Shown here: piece after piece, positions 11,828 through 23,249 of the stretch
Numbering within the stretch: the stretch's first letter is position 1
Layout of the letters: each line of letters begins with the position of its first letter
DNA from: Galeopsis tetrahit
Lineage: Eukaryota > Streptophyta > Magnoliopsida > Lamiales > Lamiaceae
DNA length: 64,000 nucleotides
Direction of reading: 5' to 3'
NCBI GenBank assembly: GCA_963675135.1
Contig: OY776119.1
Location: 72,967,727-73,031,726, forward strand
Translations under genes and position numbers: made by a program
The notes under the pieces: generated by a model
The model's input: the letters and a program-made list of their open reading frames with translations, nothing else
Databases searched by the model: none
What the model was told of the DNA's origin: nothing

Positions 11828-12066
11828 GGTTGTGTTTGGATAGGGGGATTTGATTTGAGAGGTATTTCAAATTAAAGGATTTAAAAAATAGATGGATTTC
11901 AAATGACATGGTTTTAGTGAGGATTTAAAATCCTCTTAATTTTAACTACAAAGTATGTGACCAAAAATCTAAGTATTTGAAATCCATTGATAACCCAAAC
12001 AAGTGGAGTGAATTTGGATGGTGGATTTAAAATCCATAGATCAAATCCCTTCATCCAAATAGAGCC
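11828..12066. mobile_element. TAA-flanked MITE, inverted relative of the third
   Basis: A 239-bp element starting GGTTGTGTTTGGATAGGGGG and ending CCTTCATCCAAATAGAGCC, flanked by TAA at 11825-11827 and 12067-12069. It carries the same internal words as 11516-11745 on the opposite strand. The two could form a hairpin of about 230 bp if transcribed together. Confidence 0.65.
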
Positions 12067-12069
12067 TAA

Positions 12070-12571
12070 TGGTCACGGTTATACACACGGAATAATTCAA
12101 AAACGAAGTTATCGAGAAATTTGTTTTGGCCATTATAAGAAAAAAACTATAGATTCCAACCTACCTAATTTTTCCGATCTGTGTGGTGGGGGGTGGAGAG
12201 GGGGTGGCGTTGCGCCGCTGTGAGCGTGGGGAAGAGGGTGTCGCTGCGCCGCTACGAATGTGGGAAAGGCGGAAACTGTGGCGGCCTTCTTCTTCCTCAA
12301 ATCGCGATGACAAGGCTTAGGGAAGAGGGCTTGAGCGACGATGAGGATTGAGGGAGGAAGCCCAAGAGACAACGAGTTTGAAGGAGAGAGGGGAAGAGAA
12401 TGGGTGGGTGTGAACTGTGGAAATGGGTGAGGAGGCTGATAGAGAAAAAAATTAGAATTTAGGAGGAGAGGGTATTTTTTATTTTTCATAGGGTGTGTAC
12501 TCATCCCACGATGTGTGTGCTAAGCGAGTGGGTGTCCTCAATAACTCTCTGTGTGTGTATAACTGTGGCCA
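12070..12571. mobile_element. Non-autonomous inverted-repeat element with GC-rich core
   Basis: The left end TGGTCACGGTTATACACAC is matched by the complement of the right end, TGGCCACAGTTATACACAC, with two mismatches. The 502-bp body contains a GC-rich, G-run-rich core (12181-12260), unlike the surrounding AT-rich DNA. I see no clear target duplication, so the superfamily is unassigned. An open frame on the minus strand inside it is proline- and histidine-rich low complexity and is not called as a gene. Confidence 0.5.
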
Positions 12572-13710
12572 AAGATATAAACATAGTCAAACTCGGACAA
12601 CATACTACCTAAAGCCCAACATAAGTAAATAATAAGTAAAAGTTACGTTACTCCTCTCCTTCACCTACTTGGATCGTGACAGTGGGGGGTGTGAGGGGGA
12701 GGGGGGGAGGTTTTATGAAGGAGAGTGTAGATTTGGAAAATCAGGTGGTGAACTCAACTCACTCTTCTTGTAGTCGGTCCATAGTTGTTTTAACAAGGTG
12801 AGTGAATAAATCAATAATGAGTGGACCCTAAAAATGAACAAGTAACTTTCTTCCACGGGTCCACCCTCATAATCAATTTTTTTCAAAATAATGTTTTTGT
12901 TTATCGATTGTTTACTAATATCAATACAAATTTAATTTTTTTTATTCCAACAATACCCTTAATGAAACCATTCATTTGTAGTTATATATTAGTGTAAAAT
13001 TATATAAAGAAAAAGAAAAAAGTTATAGTCAAAACCCACCTTTTTTTTTTTGAACAATTTCAGTAACTTGCAATTTACTATTTTGCTTAATATCAAAGGT
13101 GCAATGATTCTCTGTGATGAAATATATTTCGTGCATTTATATTTATCAAGTGAACCTTATTATAAGATGTGTCATGCATAGACATTGATGCAACACAATT
13201 GATGCGACATAATGATGTCATATCATTCAGAACCGAAAATATGTGCAAACACATGAAAAAAGAGAAGAGGCATATTGAATAAGATTCAGGATACTCTCTA
13301 TGAAATCAGGAAGTAATCCTTAGCTGAGGTCTAATATGACAAACTAGATCTGATTTGAAAAAGTGCAAGAGTCAAATTCGTCCCATCTTTTTTGATCAGA
13401 TCAGATGAGAAAAGACCATTGAATACTATTGTTATTTCAGAAGAGAATTAAGGATCATTGCTAATGAAACTATAAAAAGACTCAAATCTGAGAGGATATT
13501 TCATAGTTGTCTTCACCTAAAGAGTAATGTGTTATGAGATCTGAGGAATGGTCTTTATTAATGATTGGCTTGGCTACTCAGATTAGAGCCAAGGGGGGTT
13601 AGCACCCGTGAGTTTAGATCTGGTTCCTTATCTGAACTCACCATTCTTCGAAGAGAGAATTGACTTTTCTCCTCTAAAGTATTAGAGGAGAAAAGACTAG
13701 CTTATGATTC
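12572..13710. other. Intergenic DNA, nothing specific seen
   Basis: AT-rich with short A and T runs and a G-rich patch at 12680-12712. No gene, RNA or bounded repeat is recognised. Part of 13080-13710 may belong to the LTR relic noted at 14090-14290. Confidence 0.4.
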
Positions 13711-13712
13711 AT

Positions 13713-13749
<37 letters not shown>
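13713..13749. repeat. (CT)n microsatellite
   Basis: About 17 uninterrupted CT units, followed by a short GT run. Confidence 0.95.
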
Positions 13750-13755
<6 letters not shown>

Positions 13756-14089
13756 ATTTATGTTGCTGCATACGTCCCATATATTGCCGACCCACCAAAT
13801 CAGTCCATGCACCATTCCGTCACTATGAGCCAACGTGGCATTTTTAAGCCAAATCCTCGATTTAACTTGCACACGTATGTCCAAAAGCCACCTTTGCCTC
13901 GTAATCATGTGCGTGCTCTTAAAGACCCGAATGCGACAGAGAATTCTCTGCCAAAAATGTGCGCACTATCTCGCATTAATGAGGTGTCAAACCCGTACAA
14001 TGACGTGTCCCTCCCTGGTAACAAAGCCTAATTCGTTAAAAGACTATTCTACCCTCAAAGGAGTAATCACTCTTATTCATTATTGAAAG

Positions 14090-14290
14090 CCTAAGTCATT
14101 CGATACATTTACACATTCTCTCTTTCAAATTACACTCTTCATATTATCTCTCTATTCTTCATAAGAATCGAAATAACTTGAGCGTCGGAGGGCCGTCGCC
14201 AAAGCCCCCTTCGACCCGATTTTTGTGTAGGTCAACCAGTCCGAAGATCATGACGTCCGAGGTCTGTCTTTCAGCCGCGAACGGAACTTT
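14090..14290 (+). repeat. Probable Gypsy-type LTR end relic
   Basis: Contains TTGAGCGTCGGAGGGCCGTC followed by CCCCCTTCGACCCG, a wording common near the R-U5 end of plant Gypsy-type or TRIM LTRs. No internal domain or matching second LTR is seen, and neither border could be fixed. The call rests on recognition of the motif, not on target duplications. Confidence 0.35.
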
Positions 14291-14359
14291 CACACATAAA
14301 TTTACATGTTGAAGTTTTTTATTTAATAAATTTTGTATTATAATTTCAATTTCAATTAA

Positions 14360-15620
14360 TATTGATTTAACAAGTCAGTCGAGCAATATGATCAGACTTG
14401 TTTTACATGTGTATAAGCAAGATATAGATCAACTTATCGGATATAAGAGCTAAAAATAAAATCATATAAAAATTAAAATAAGTTCAAGACAAAAGACCTA
14501 GAGATCATTGAGTATCAAACGACTTATTATCCAAGCTCAAGCTAATTGAGACTGATTTGATAAGTAAAATATCTTCTCAATTCTGATAATAACAACTGAG
14601 TAAAAGATAACTTATGATGGCAAAGTTTTTCATGGAAAAGGCAAGTTGCTTATTAAAAAAAATGAACTTTAGTGATAAAGTGTCGAAGGTATTGTACTTG
14701 GAATGAAATCAAGATTTAAAACTAGCTAAGGACAAAAGGAGTTCATAGCTGAAAGATGTTAAAAGTCATGAAAAAACTCTACTCGTCTTTATGTTAGATG
14801 ACGTGATCCAAAGGAAAGATGAAAAGTTGACAACTAAGCGTACGATCTGATATAAAAATTGAATATATCAGACAACATAACTTAAAAATTACATAAAGTT
14901 GATAAAGACATGAAAAAACTCTACTCATTTTATGTCTCTTAGACTCGTCACCTAATCATATGACGTGGTCCAATGAAAAGATGACAACTTAAGTGTACGA
15001 TCTTATACAAAAGCTGAACATATCAGAGCAACGATGGAAAGAACATGAGACATCTTAATTAAAGATTACCTAATTTGGTATGATTGAATCTGAGGTACAA
15101 CTCTTGAGGAAGATATGCATCAAAATTAGTAAGTTTTCAATTGGCTCTCCAATGACTAGTTTTGAAGATCTACTATAAATATAAGGTCAAACCTTTAGAT
15201 TAAGGTTACAAACACATACACAAATACTAGTACAAAATTTGAGAGAGAACTAGCAAAACAAACTTGCAAGCCAAATCATCAGCGTTCTATCTTGTATATG
15301 CACGCTTATAAATTCTAAAGTTTAGAAAAAATCTATCAACCCCAACTTGCAAGAGAGGTTTCACTTAGATGAAACTGGTTTACAAACCTACCTACCTGAG
15401 TGATCAAGTGTTATTCAGTAACAATTTTGTAAGGGAGTTGAAACCCATACAAATTCTATAAATCTTAGGAGACAATGTTTGCGAAGAGCAATAAGTTTAC
15501 AAGTGTCACTTGACAATTCAAACTAAGCATTCGTTGGAAGAAATAAACTTAAAACTGAGTCTGTTGAGAGGATGTAGAAGCCGAGTCTTCAAACTAGTAT
15601 AAATCCTTATATTATTTATT
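14360..15620 (+). repeat. Probable old Copia LTR, left part
   Basis: Has the layout of a Copia LTR: a TATA-like TATAAATATAAGGTC near 15173-15190, then a leader with short repeats and several ATG-less frames. The same LTR seems to resume after 17400 and to end near CACCCCTCCTCTTTAGACT just before the gag relic at 17701. Its 5' border is uncertain. Confidence 0.35.
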
Positions 15621-15639
15621 ATTTTACTTACTTATCGGT

Positions 15640-17400
15640 TGTATCATTGATTAGTGTGCAAATTTCTTGAAATTCATGTGTTTATTTTGCATAATGTTGA
15701 GGATTTTGTTGCATTATTCACACTAAATTGACTAATTGCACTTGAAGTGAGAAAGGTATGTGTTTTGTTATTTTTTAGGTAAATTGAACTTATTTGGAAG
15801 TAAAATACGTGCCTGAGAATTCATGAAGTCAAGACGACAACTGCACCATTGGATGCGTCTCGAAAATCTGAGTGGAATAAAAAAAAGAATCAAGTCAATC
15901 GGAGGTTGGGAGCTCAAGATATGATCGAAACAAGAAAGTGTGAAACTGAAACAGATTCCACTCGGGCAGCCGAGTCAACCCACTCGGTTGACCGAGTCAA
16001 ATCTGCTTCCAGGTCAGTTTTTGGACTTCCAACTCACTCGGTTGGCCGAGTCAACTTGCTGATGCGCGAAAATTCGAGAATTTTAAAGGATTTCAAGGGC
16101 CTAAGTGCAAATCTCGTCTCAAGCATTCTTCCAAGCTATAAATAGCTCCCCAAATCAGATTGTTGGGGAGTTTTTGCCTCACTTTTACACACTCAAACCC
16201 TAACTCATATTTTCACACACACAATATAGGATAGCTTAGGTTTGAGGAGCTTCTCTCCTCAAACACCACTAGATACTTTTTATGCTTTTTGTTTAGAATC
16301 ATTTGGGTATTTCATTTTCATGTAAGAATGAAAGAATTTCAAGACTATCAAGGTGTTATTTTTCTTTTATTTAAGCTTTGTTTGGTAAATTTCATTTTCA
16401 TGTTTTGTTTTGTTGTTTTGGCCATGGGTGTTTCTCAAAACACCATGGGCTAAGTTTATTTATGCTTTGGGTGTTCTAAAACCATGTGAATATTAAGTTT
16501 GGAATTGTTTGAGCTTTGTTATTGTTGATATTAGGTTTATTGCTTCTTTTATTGGGTATTATTGGTACTTTATATGTTAACTTCTATTAATCCATATTTA
16601 GATGCATGTTTAGCGTAGACGAGAGTTACATGGACATGTTTATATTTATGGTGTGAGTTTTTGGTATGCAAATGTGTTAGTTATACTTTTAATTCGTCGA
16701 GAGAGAGTTAATTGTATTAGAACCCCATTAAAGGACATTAATTACTTGAATGGTTGTTTGAGTAGTTGGTGAGGATTAGGAAGAAAACCTTATTACCGGG
16801 ATTGTGAACACCTTAGAATTAAGACTATATTACCCGAAGGGAAATGGTTGCCATCCTAGCATTTATGTGCTCTTAGCAAATCTTGATTGAAGCATTAACA
16901 AAGTAAAAGCAATTCCTCTCGATTTCACTAGGTGGAGAACACCCGAAGCATTCTCTCACCCTTGCACTTCTTCGAATTATATTCGTAGTTGTTCTTTGTT
17001 TTGCTTGTCCATTTCTTGCTTTAGTAGTAATTTTCCTTGCTAAGTTGTGGTAATTGCTCTTATTGGTTATTTGCTTATTTTTAGTAGTATAAATCACTTG
17101 TTATTTTATAGGTTGGTGTTTGATTTAATTTCTTGAAGTTTGGTAGTAACTTAGCTTTACTTTAGAAATTCAAAACCGAACCCGTAATTACATTAGTTAT
17201 GCCAACATACAACTCTAGGGATCCATTGCACTAGACCACCTCCCGTGGTTCGATACTACTTGGTCGAATACTTCCATTACTACTACGAACCCTTATGCTT
17301 GAGGGGAAGTAGTTAGTCAAAACTTATTGTCTAAAATTCGTTCGAGTCAATCATCTATTTTAGTGAAAGCATACCACACTAGATTAGTTGTGCACCGAGC
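15640..17400 (+). repeat. Probable Gypsy-type solo LTR inserted in the older LTR
   Basis: This block interrupts the Copia-type LTR sequence on either side. It holds repeated ACTCGG/CCGAGTCAACC words (15960-16060), a TATA-like CTATAAATAGCTCCCC at 16137, and a long untranslated leader; such wording is common in LTRs of Tat/Ogre-like Gypsy elements. The words TTAGT or GATTAGT occur at both borders and may be the target duplication, but I could not fix TG...CA ends. No coding sequence is seen. Confidence 0.35.
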
Positions 17401-17700
17401 AAAGCTGATATTGTTTTGACTGCATAAAATTAATTGTCAAGATGTTCTGAGTTAAAAAGACGAGTTTTCATAACCAGGCAAGTATAATCTAAGACCTACA
17501 CATTTCCACACTCAACATATTTTGTTAGTTGTCTAACTAATCAGCTCTTCCAAGCACTTAATAGGTTTGTTATCAACTTGAAATGAATATTTCACACTCA
17601 TAACTTGTATTTGAATTCAACTTATTTCACCAGTTATCTTACTCAACTATCACGAAATGAATTTTTGCTAAATAAATTATGCACCCCTCCTCTTTAGACT

Positions 17701-18162
17701 CATGAATACGACCTGAATCAAGAAGAACAATATGCTCTTTCAACTTCAACATCTAAAAAAGTGACCTTCAAAGTTGTTAAAGAGTCCAACAAAGCTAGCA
17801 AGGTTAGAGAAGAAGATGGAACCTCAAGAACAAACGCGTTTGATATAAGCATGAAGGAACATATGACACTTACAATAAAGAGATTTGACAAATTATTTGC
17901 ACGTTATGGGAAGTTCAATTTTTTTTTTATGAGGATTCCAGTCATAAAGTAAACCTGGCCAATCATATAATAAAACAGACTAAACATTTGAAAAAAAATG
18001 AGTGCAAATCAGAACATAAATCACCTTTCAGGATATCAACAAATCATGTCGACTCGCGAGATTCCAGAAGAAGCAACTCTTCCATCTTTAGATGAGATGC
18101 TGGTAAAGATGATGTTGATACTTGCTTCAACTGTCACAAAATTGGTCATTTCTATTATGACT
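17701..18162 (+). pseudogene. Old Copia gag relic, left half
   Basis: A decayed gag of the same broad type as that of element C. A frame around 17860-17950 reads MTLTIKRFDKLFARYGKF, matching the IKRFDRLNKRYGRYKRFY stretch of intact gags. Near 18112-18160 a zinc knuckle begins with CFNCHKIGHF. The relic stops at 18162, where element A is inserted inside the knuckle; its last Cys codon lies on the far side at 44890 onward. No LTR-gag junction or start codon survives. Confidence 0.65.
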
Positions 18163-19016
18163 TGAAAGTGTGTGGGGTATAGTATCTAGTGTTTAAGTGA
18201 AAAACAGAATAATGTTGTACTAAATGTTGAGACAAATTATACAACATTGACTCTATCAGAATATCAGAAATAAAGATACACAGCGGAAGACTTGAAACAC
18301 TAAAAACAAACAAGACACAATGGAAATATTTTTAACATAGATTTTATAAATAAAAATCTATGTTTGCCTTATGGCGTAAATCAATATGTATCTTCAAGTA
18401 CAAATGTTGTGTGAAATGTTACAACAATAACCTTCACAACTGAAACTATAAACGAGGCAGGTGCCAAGCTTAGAAAACGATCTAAGTGTATAAGATTACA
18501 CACTGTCGAAATGCCTAGTCTATCTATGATTACACTCTCAATAGATAACAAGACACACATCCATACGGGTGGGATACTTCGTATGAACTAAATGGTAAAA
18601 CTATTGGCCACAAATCCTAACAGGGATGAACGCTCGGTCTAGGATATTGCTCGAATAGAATACACTGAATTATGAAGCCTTCAATCGGTATTTATAGATG
18701 TGAGGTGCGAATTCTAGAGGCTTCCACATTGAGGTCCTATTTTTTAGGAGCTCAACTTCCATGATCTTTCTAGATCCTTCTTGTATGCTCCAGGCCGTTC
18801 TAAATGGTTCCAGGCTGCTCTAGCATGTTCTCCAATGTTCTGGAATCTTCCAGGTTCCAGATCCTTGTAGAAGCTTCTAGATCCTACCAGAAATGCGACA
18901 ACATTTAGATCAACATTTAATGTAGCATTTCAGAAAATACTTAGAAAAAATCTCGGAAGGTCAAATTAAGATGTTGTTGATAATGTTAAAGCATTTAAGA
19001 GTTAACAACATCTACA
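18163..19016 (-). repeat. 3' LTR of element A
   Basis: 854 bp. In element orientation it starts TGTAGATGTTGTTAACTC and ends CCCCACACACTTTCA. A TATA box TCTATAAAT lies at 18698-18690. Heat-shock-element motifs lie upstream of it (18838-18877). It is complete and unbroken, unlike its 5' partner. Confidence 0.88.
18838..18877. promoter_or_regulatory. Heat-shock-element motifs in LTR of A
   Basis: TTCTGGAATCTTC (18838-18850) fits the three-unit heat-shock element TTCnnGAAnnTTC exactly. GAAGCTTC (18870-18877), inside palindrome TAGAAGCTTCTA, is a two-unit element. They lie about 140-180 bp upstream of the TATA box in element orientation. Heat-responsive Copia elements such as ONSEN carry comparable sites; response here is inference. 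Confidence 0.55.
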
Positions 19017-19030
19017 ATCTCCCCCAATTT
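19017..19030 (-). other. Polypurine tract of element A
   Basis: AAATTGGGGGAGAT on the minus strand directly before the 3' LTR. It is the expected primer for plus-strand DNA synthesis. Confidence 0.75.
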
Positions 19031-20099
19031 GACCTTTCGACTACAACACACCTGGTGCACATATATTTCTATACATACTCAATATTATGTACTTAGTTGA
19101 GGTTGACATCATTGCTAAGCACTAGTCAAGACAATACCTGTTGTAATCGTTGGATCAAATCAAATGAAGATCAAGGATAATTTCATAATGATCCGTGCCA
19201 TAAGATCAAGATAATTTTATCCAAAACAGAACAAACATAAACAGTATACTTATTCACAACATATAAACTTACTAAAATTATAAGTTAGATTGGAAGAGAT
19301 AACTTAAGATTTAAGTATGACACAAAAAATCAGAAAACAGAGCAAAACAAAAAGAAATACAAAACAAATACTAACAATCTAAACAGACCTAAAAACAAGA
19401 CTTATATTATCAATAGACAGTAAACATGTGAGAATTTTGAAAGATGTATAATTTAAATTTATTAAGGCAAACCATTTAAGCAGTAAGCCAAAAAGAAGTG
19501 TACTTCTTATTAATTCCCAACACAAACAATTTAAGCAAATTGAATAATAAAGCAAGTTAGAAAAACAAAACAGACAACAACTAACAAAGACCTAAAATCA
19601 GCAAGCAGTAAGCCAATAAGGATAATTCTTTAAGACAAACAATTTAAGAAAACTTGATGCAGTAAGCAAATAAGAATAACTCTTAAGGCAAACAGTTTAA
19701 GCAAACTGAAAATAGAGCAAAGTTAGGGAAAAAATAAATACAATAAACAACTAACATATACAACATGCAGTAAGCAAATAATGATAAGTAAGAAAACAAT
19801 TTAAGCATAGAAGCAGTAATTTGTTATCATAAATGCAAACAAATTAAGCAAGTTGAATAAAAGACAACCTATCAACTAGAAAGTAAAAACAAAGTCTGTA
19901 AATCAACTTAAACACAGTAACAACAATGCATAAGATCAAGGGAAGTATAAAAGGCACAAATACTTAAGAAACTAAACATGTGGCGTATATTGCTGTAACA
20001 ACAGTTGCAGCATCATGTTCCTGCACATAATCATATATAATGTTCAGCCCTCCCTCTGTCTTGTATCAACCTGTTCAGTTGTTACCATAACCTGTTTAG

Positions 20100-22330
20100 A
20101 TGTCATAAAGAACATCCATACATTCATCAACATCAACAAATTAATCCTCCTCTTCTTCAACAAAAGTGCACGTTGTAGCAAAGTGAACTAAGTGAACTAC
20201 AACATCTGGTTCAGCAGTCTCTTCATGAATAGCATCAGGTACACAATCATCTTCTGGTACATCTTCATAGAGCTCTTCACTTCGAACACCAGAAGGGTGA
20301 TGGTGTTTCTCCCCCTGTGATAGTAGAAAACGTCTATAGCCACTGGACTTTAAGGAACTGAAGGCCATCAATAGAGTCCTGTAAACTTTTCAGTTGAAGT
20401 AAAATAAAAGATATAAAAACAGAAATATTTTGACCAATGTGACCGCCAATGTGTTCACATTCGGTGTAGCATTTTTCTGTTCAGGTCTTGCTGGAGCTGG
20501 TGAACTGGAATAAGAGCATCTCTGTGATCAGAACCATCTGAATTTTGTAACAAAGCAAATCAACAGTCCTTTCACCAAGTAACAGAGCAGGTGAGATAGT
20601 CATCAAGGGTACCTTGCCTCAAATAAACTCAGTTTCCTTAGGTTTAAAAATTCATGCCTCTTGAGGTATGAACATATCAGCACATGGTAAGGTAAAATTC
20701 CTTTATAATAAATATCACTATAAACTGCGTGTGGTGAAAATAGTTAAATCCCGATTGAAATTCTTCAACACAATCATCATATACAACAATATGACTTAAT
20801 CCTTAATCACCTTAGTGGAATTTGTAGAGGGTATCCAATTGTAGACAATCAATTTATGGAGTACATAGTATAGAGATGTGAGATCTTTAGCAAGCATAAC
20901 ATTTTGCCACCTAATTAATCTACCACCAGTTATAGAAGTAGCAACCAAGTTCAAATCAAGTTCATCTTCATCAATCACATGCTCTTTCTCTAAGAGATCA
21001 TTAATCAATTTCAGAGTAAATGAAACTGATCTCCCCCTAAATTGTACATTCCCATATCATTTAGAGCTACATCTACTTGTACTCTTCCTAAGTCAAGCAT
21101 AAAGTACATATACCCAATCAAACACAAAAGTATCACTCAAAGTTACAGTTTTCAACAATAAAAAATTGTATCAACCATTTACTCTCAAAATCAACAATGT
21201 TAATTCTTCTTTCCATTAACAATTTTCATTTTAGACAGTGTAGATATTTTAGCAACTAACCTATCTATCAAAAAATTATTATTAGGATCAGAATTACCTC
21301 CTTCAGAATTTGTTTTCTCAGCTGATTAAGAGTCCTTACTACTGCTCTTCTCAGAATCATCACTTCTACTGTCATTAGGGTCTGGTGTTGCAGCACTTGC
21401 TTCAGCATTTGATGCAGCATTCTTCCTCAGAGTCTTCTTAATCTCATACAAAATGGGATTGTCTTCTGGATCAGAATTTTCAATTCCTTTGGGTAAGTCT
21501 CGTTCAGCAGCAACCATCTTTCCCTTTGGATCATACTTCATTTTGACTCGTTTCTCAGTAACCACATTTTCTTCCTCCGGTTAAGAAAAGAACTTAAATC
21601 GGTTCATCAGCAACACTACTTCCTTTCTTCTTTCTCCTCAGTGAGTTAGAGTAATCAACTCGTACACACATAGTTGAATTTCCTTCGTTGAACAGGGATC
21701 CTATTTCTCTTTTCTTTCTCAAAATTCCTCCAAAAAGCAATCTATTCAAATTCATCAGTATTAAAAAGATAAGAGTTAGGTTCACTAGAGTTAGCATTCG
21801 CATCGACCAACTTTATTTGAGCGTCCTCAGAATCGGATGTTGCAGCATTTGCAGACTCATTCTGCTCAGCAACAGTAAAATCATCAATTTCCTTCTCAAT
21901 CTCCCCCATAGAGGAAGCAGTCGAGGCAATTGCCTCTGTTTCAGTGCTAGGACTTGGAAATTGGGGCTTTTATGAGGTGAACGAACCAAGTGTAGTGGTG
22001 AGTTTTGGGGTTTTCAGTAGTGAGAAATGTCAATGTACATATTTCCAATCAGTAGAAATAGATTCTCAGAATACACATTCGATTGAGACATATTCTCAAC
22101 AACTTGATTCAGCTCGTTAAGGATCGAATCGAGTTGAATGTGAACAGTTGTAGGAATGGGTGTAAATGGAGTTGTTTGGGTAAGTGTTTCAGCTTTTCTT
22201 GTAGCAGTTGGTGAGTTTTGGTGTGAAACGGCCATGAAAATGAAACTATTAAGATTGAGAGAGATGGAGATGACAGTTTCGTGGGAGTTTGAGTGTGGTG
22301 AGGTAGTTTCTTTGTTTTCTGTCATTAGAG
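20100..22330 (-). pseudogene. Degraded post-pol reading frame of element A
   Basis: Broken frames on the minus strand between pol and the 3' LTR. From the 5' side (right) they include a Ser/Thr/Pro-rich N-terminus (22325-22014), an acidic Ser/Asp-rich stretch with ASAATPDPNDSRSDDSEKSS (21565-21326), and LNLVATSITGGRLIRWQNVM followed by HKLIVYNWIPSTN (21008-20796). The wording YNWIPSTN resembles the plant transposon protein domain often found downstream of pol. At 20371-20141 an acidic tail ends FVEEEED. Stops and shifts separate the pieces. The role of such proteins is not established. About 1.1 kb between 19031 and 20100 and 0.9 kb between 22330 and 23250 hold no readable coding sequence. 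Confidence 0.45.
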
Positions 22331-23249
22331 CACCAAGAAATCGAAAAGATAATCACAATAACCGAGACAAACACGACTTTAGCAAATCTTAAAAAGCAAT
22401 ACTCAAATCACTCGAAAAAATGCAATGCTTAGTATATCATCTTATGAGAAGTATATATGAGAGAATGCATAGTTGGAAGTAATACATATAAAAAGAACTA
22501 ACTAAGGAAGATTCTAGAAGGAATTCGATAATACTCCATAAACTTAGCCACAAAAATAAATCATGAGTAAGTAGTGGGTAAAATCATAATTAAATAATTA
22601 ATTAAATTAAGAACATTTTAGAATATTTAGTATTTAAATGTGTATAATCTGAAATAAAACATGGACGTGGGTTAGTATAATCAGAATAAATGAAATAAAT
22701 TTCCACAGATAATCAAATAATTACAAAAAATATAATCGAATCATCTAATGCTATGCTCAAAACTGTTACATACACCTCAACACGTTTTTTACATGAATTT
22801 ACTTCATTTGTGTTGCACCATATTTTTTCTTTTTGTGTTATAGCATCTAATTTGTATTGATCCATTGTTCCTGTAGAGTACATCGTAGTAGCGAACTCCG
22901 TGCCCCATACTTACTTAATTGATTACAAATATGTTGATGTTTTTACCAAAATATCACTTTTTGAAAAGAAGGCATCGTAGTAGTGAACTCCGTGCTCCAT
23001 AGTTATTCAGTGATTTGGTACATCTTTTAGTATGCTAATAACATTCTCATTTTTATGCATTTGAGAGGTGTAAGACATGTTTATTTTTGCAAAAAAAATT
23101 TTAGATTCAAGAATATTTTACAAAGGAATTATTCAACGAACATAGGAAATAAATTAAATCTATAACAACTATACAACCTTACGATGTTGTCCCAAATGCT
23201 ACGACATTTGTGACACCATCCATCTAGGATTATTCAGATACTACACATA

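Noticed and set aside
12133..12504. 123-codon minus-strand open frame
   Set aside because: It lies inside the inverted-repeat element at 12070-12571 and is Pro/His/Ser-rich low complexity from GC-rich DNA.
13753..14086. Two overlapping plus-strand open frames after the CT repeat
   Set aside because: They overlap in different frames in a region that ends in LTR-like sequence; no protein family recognised.
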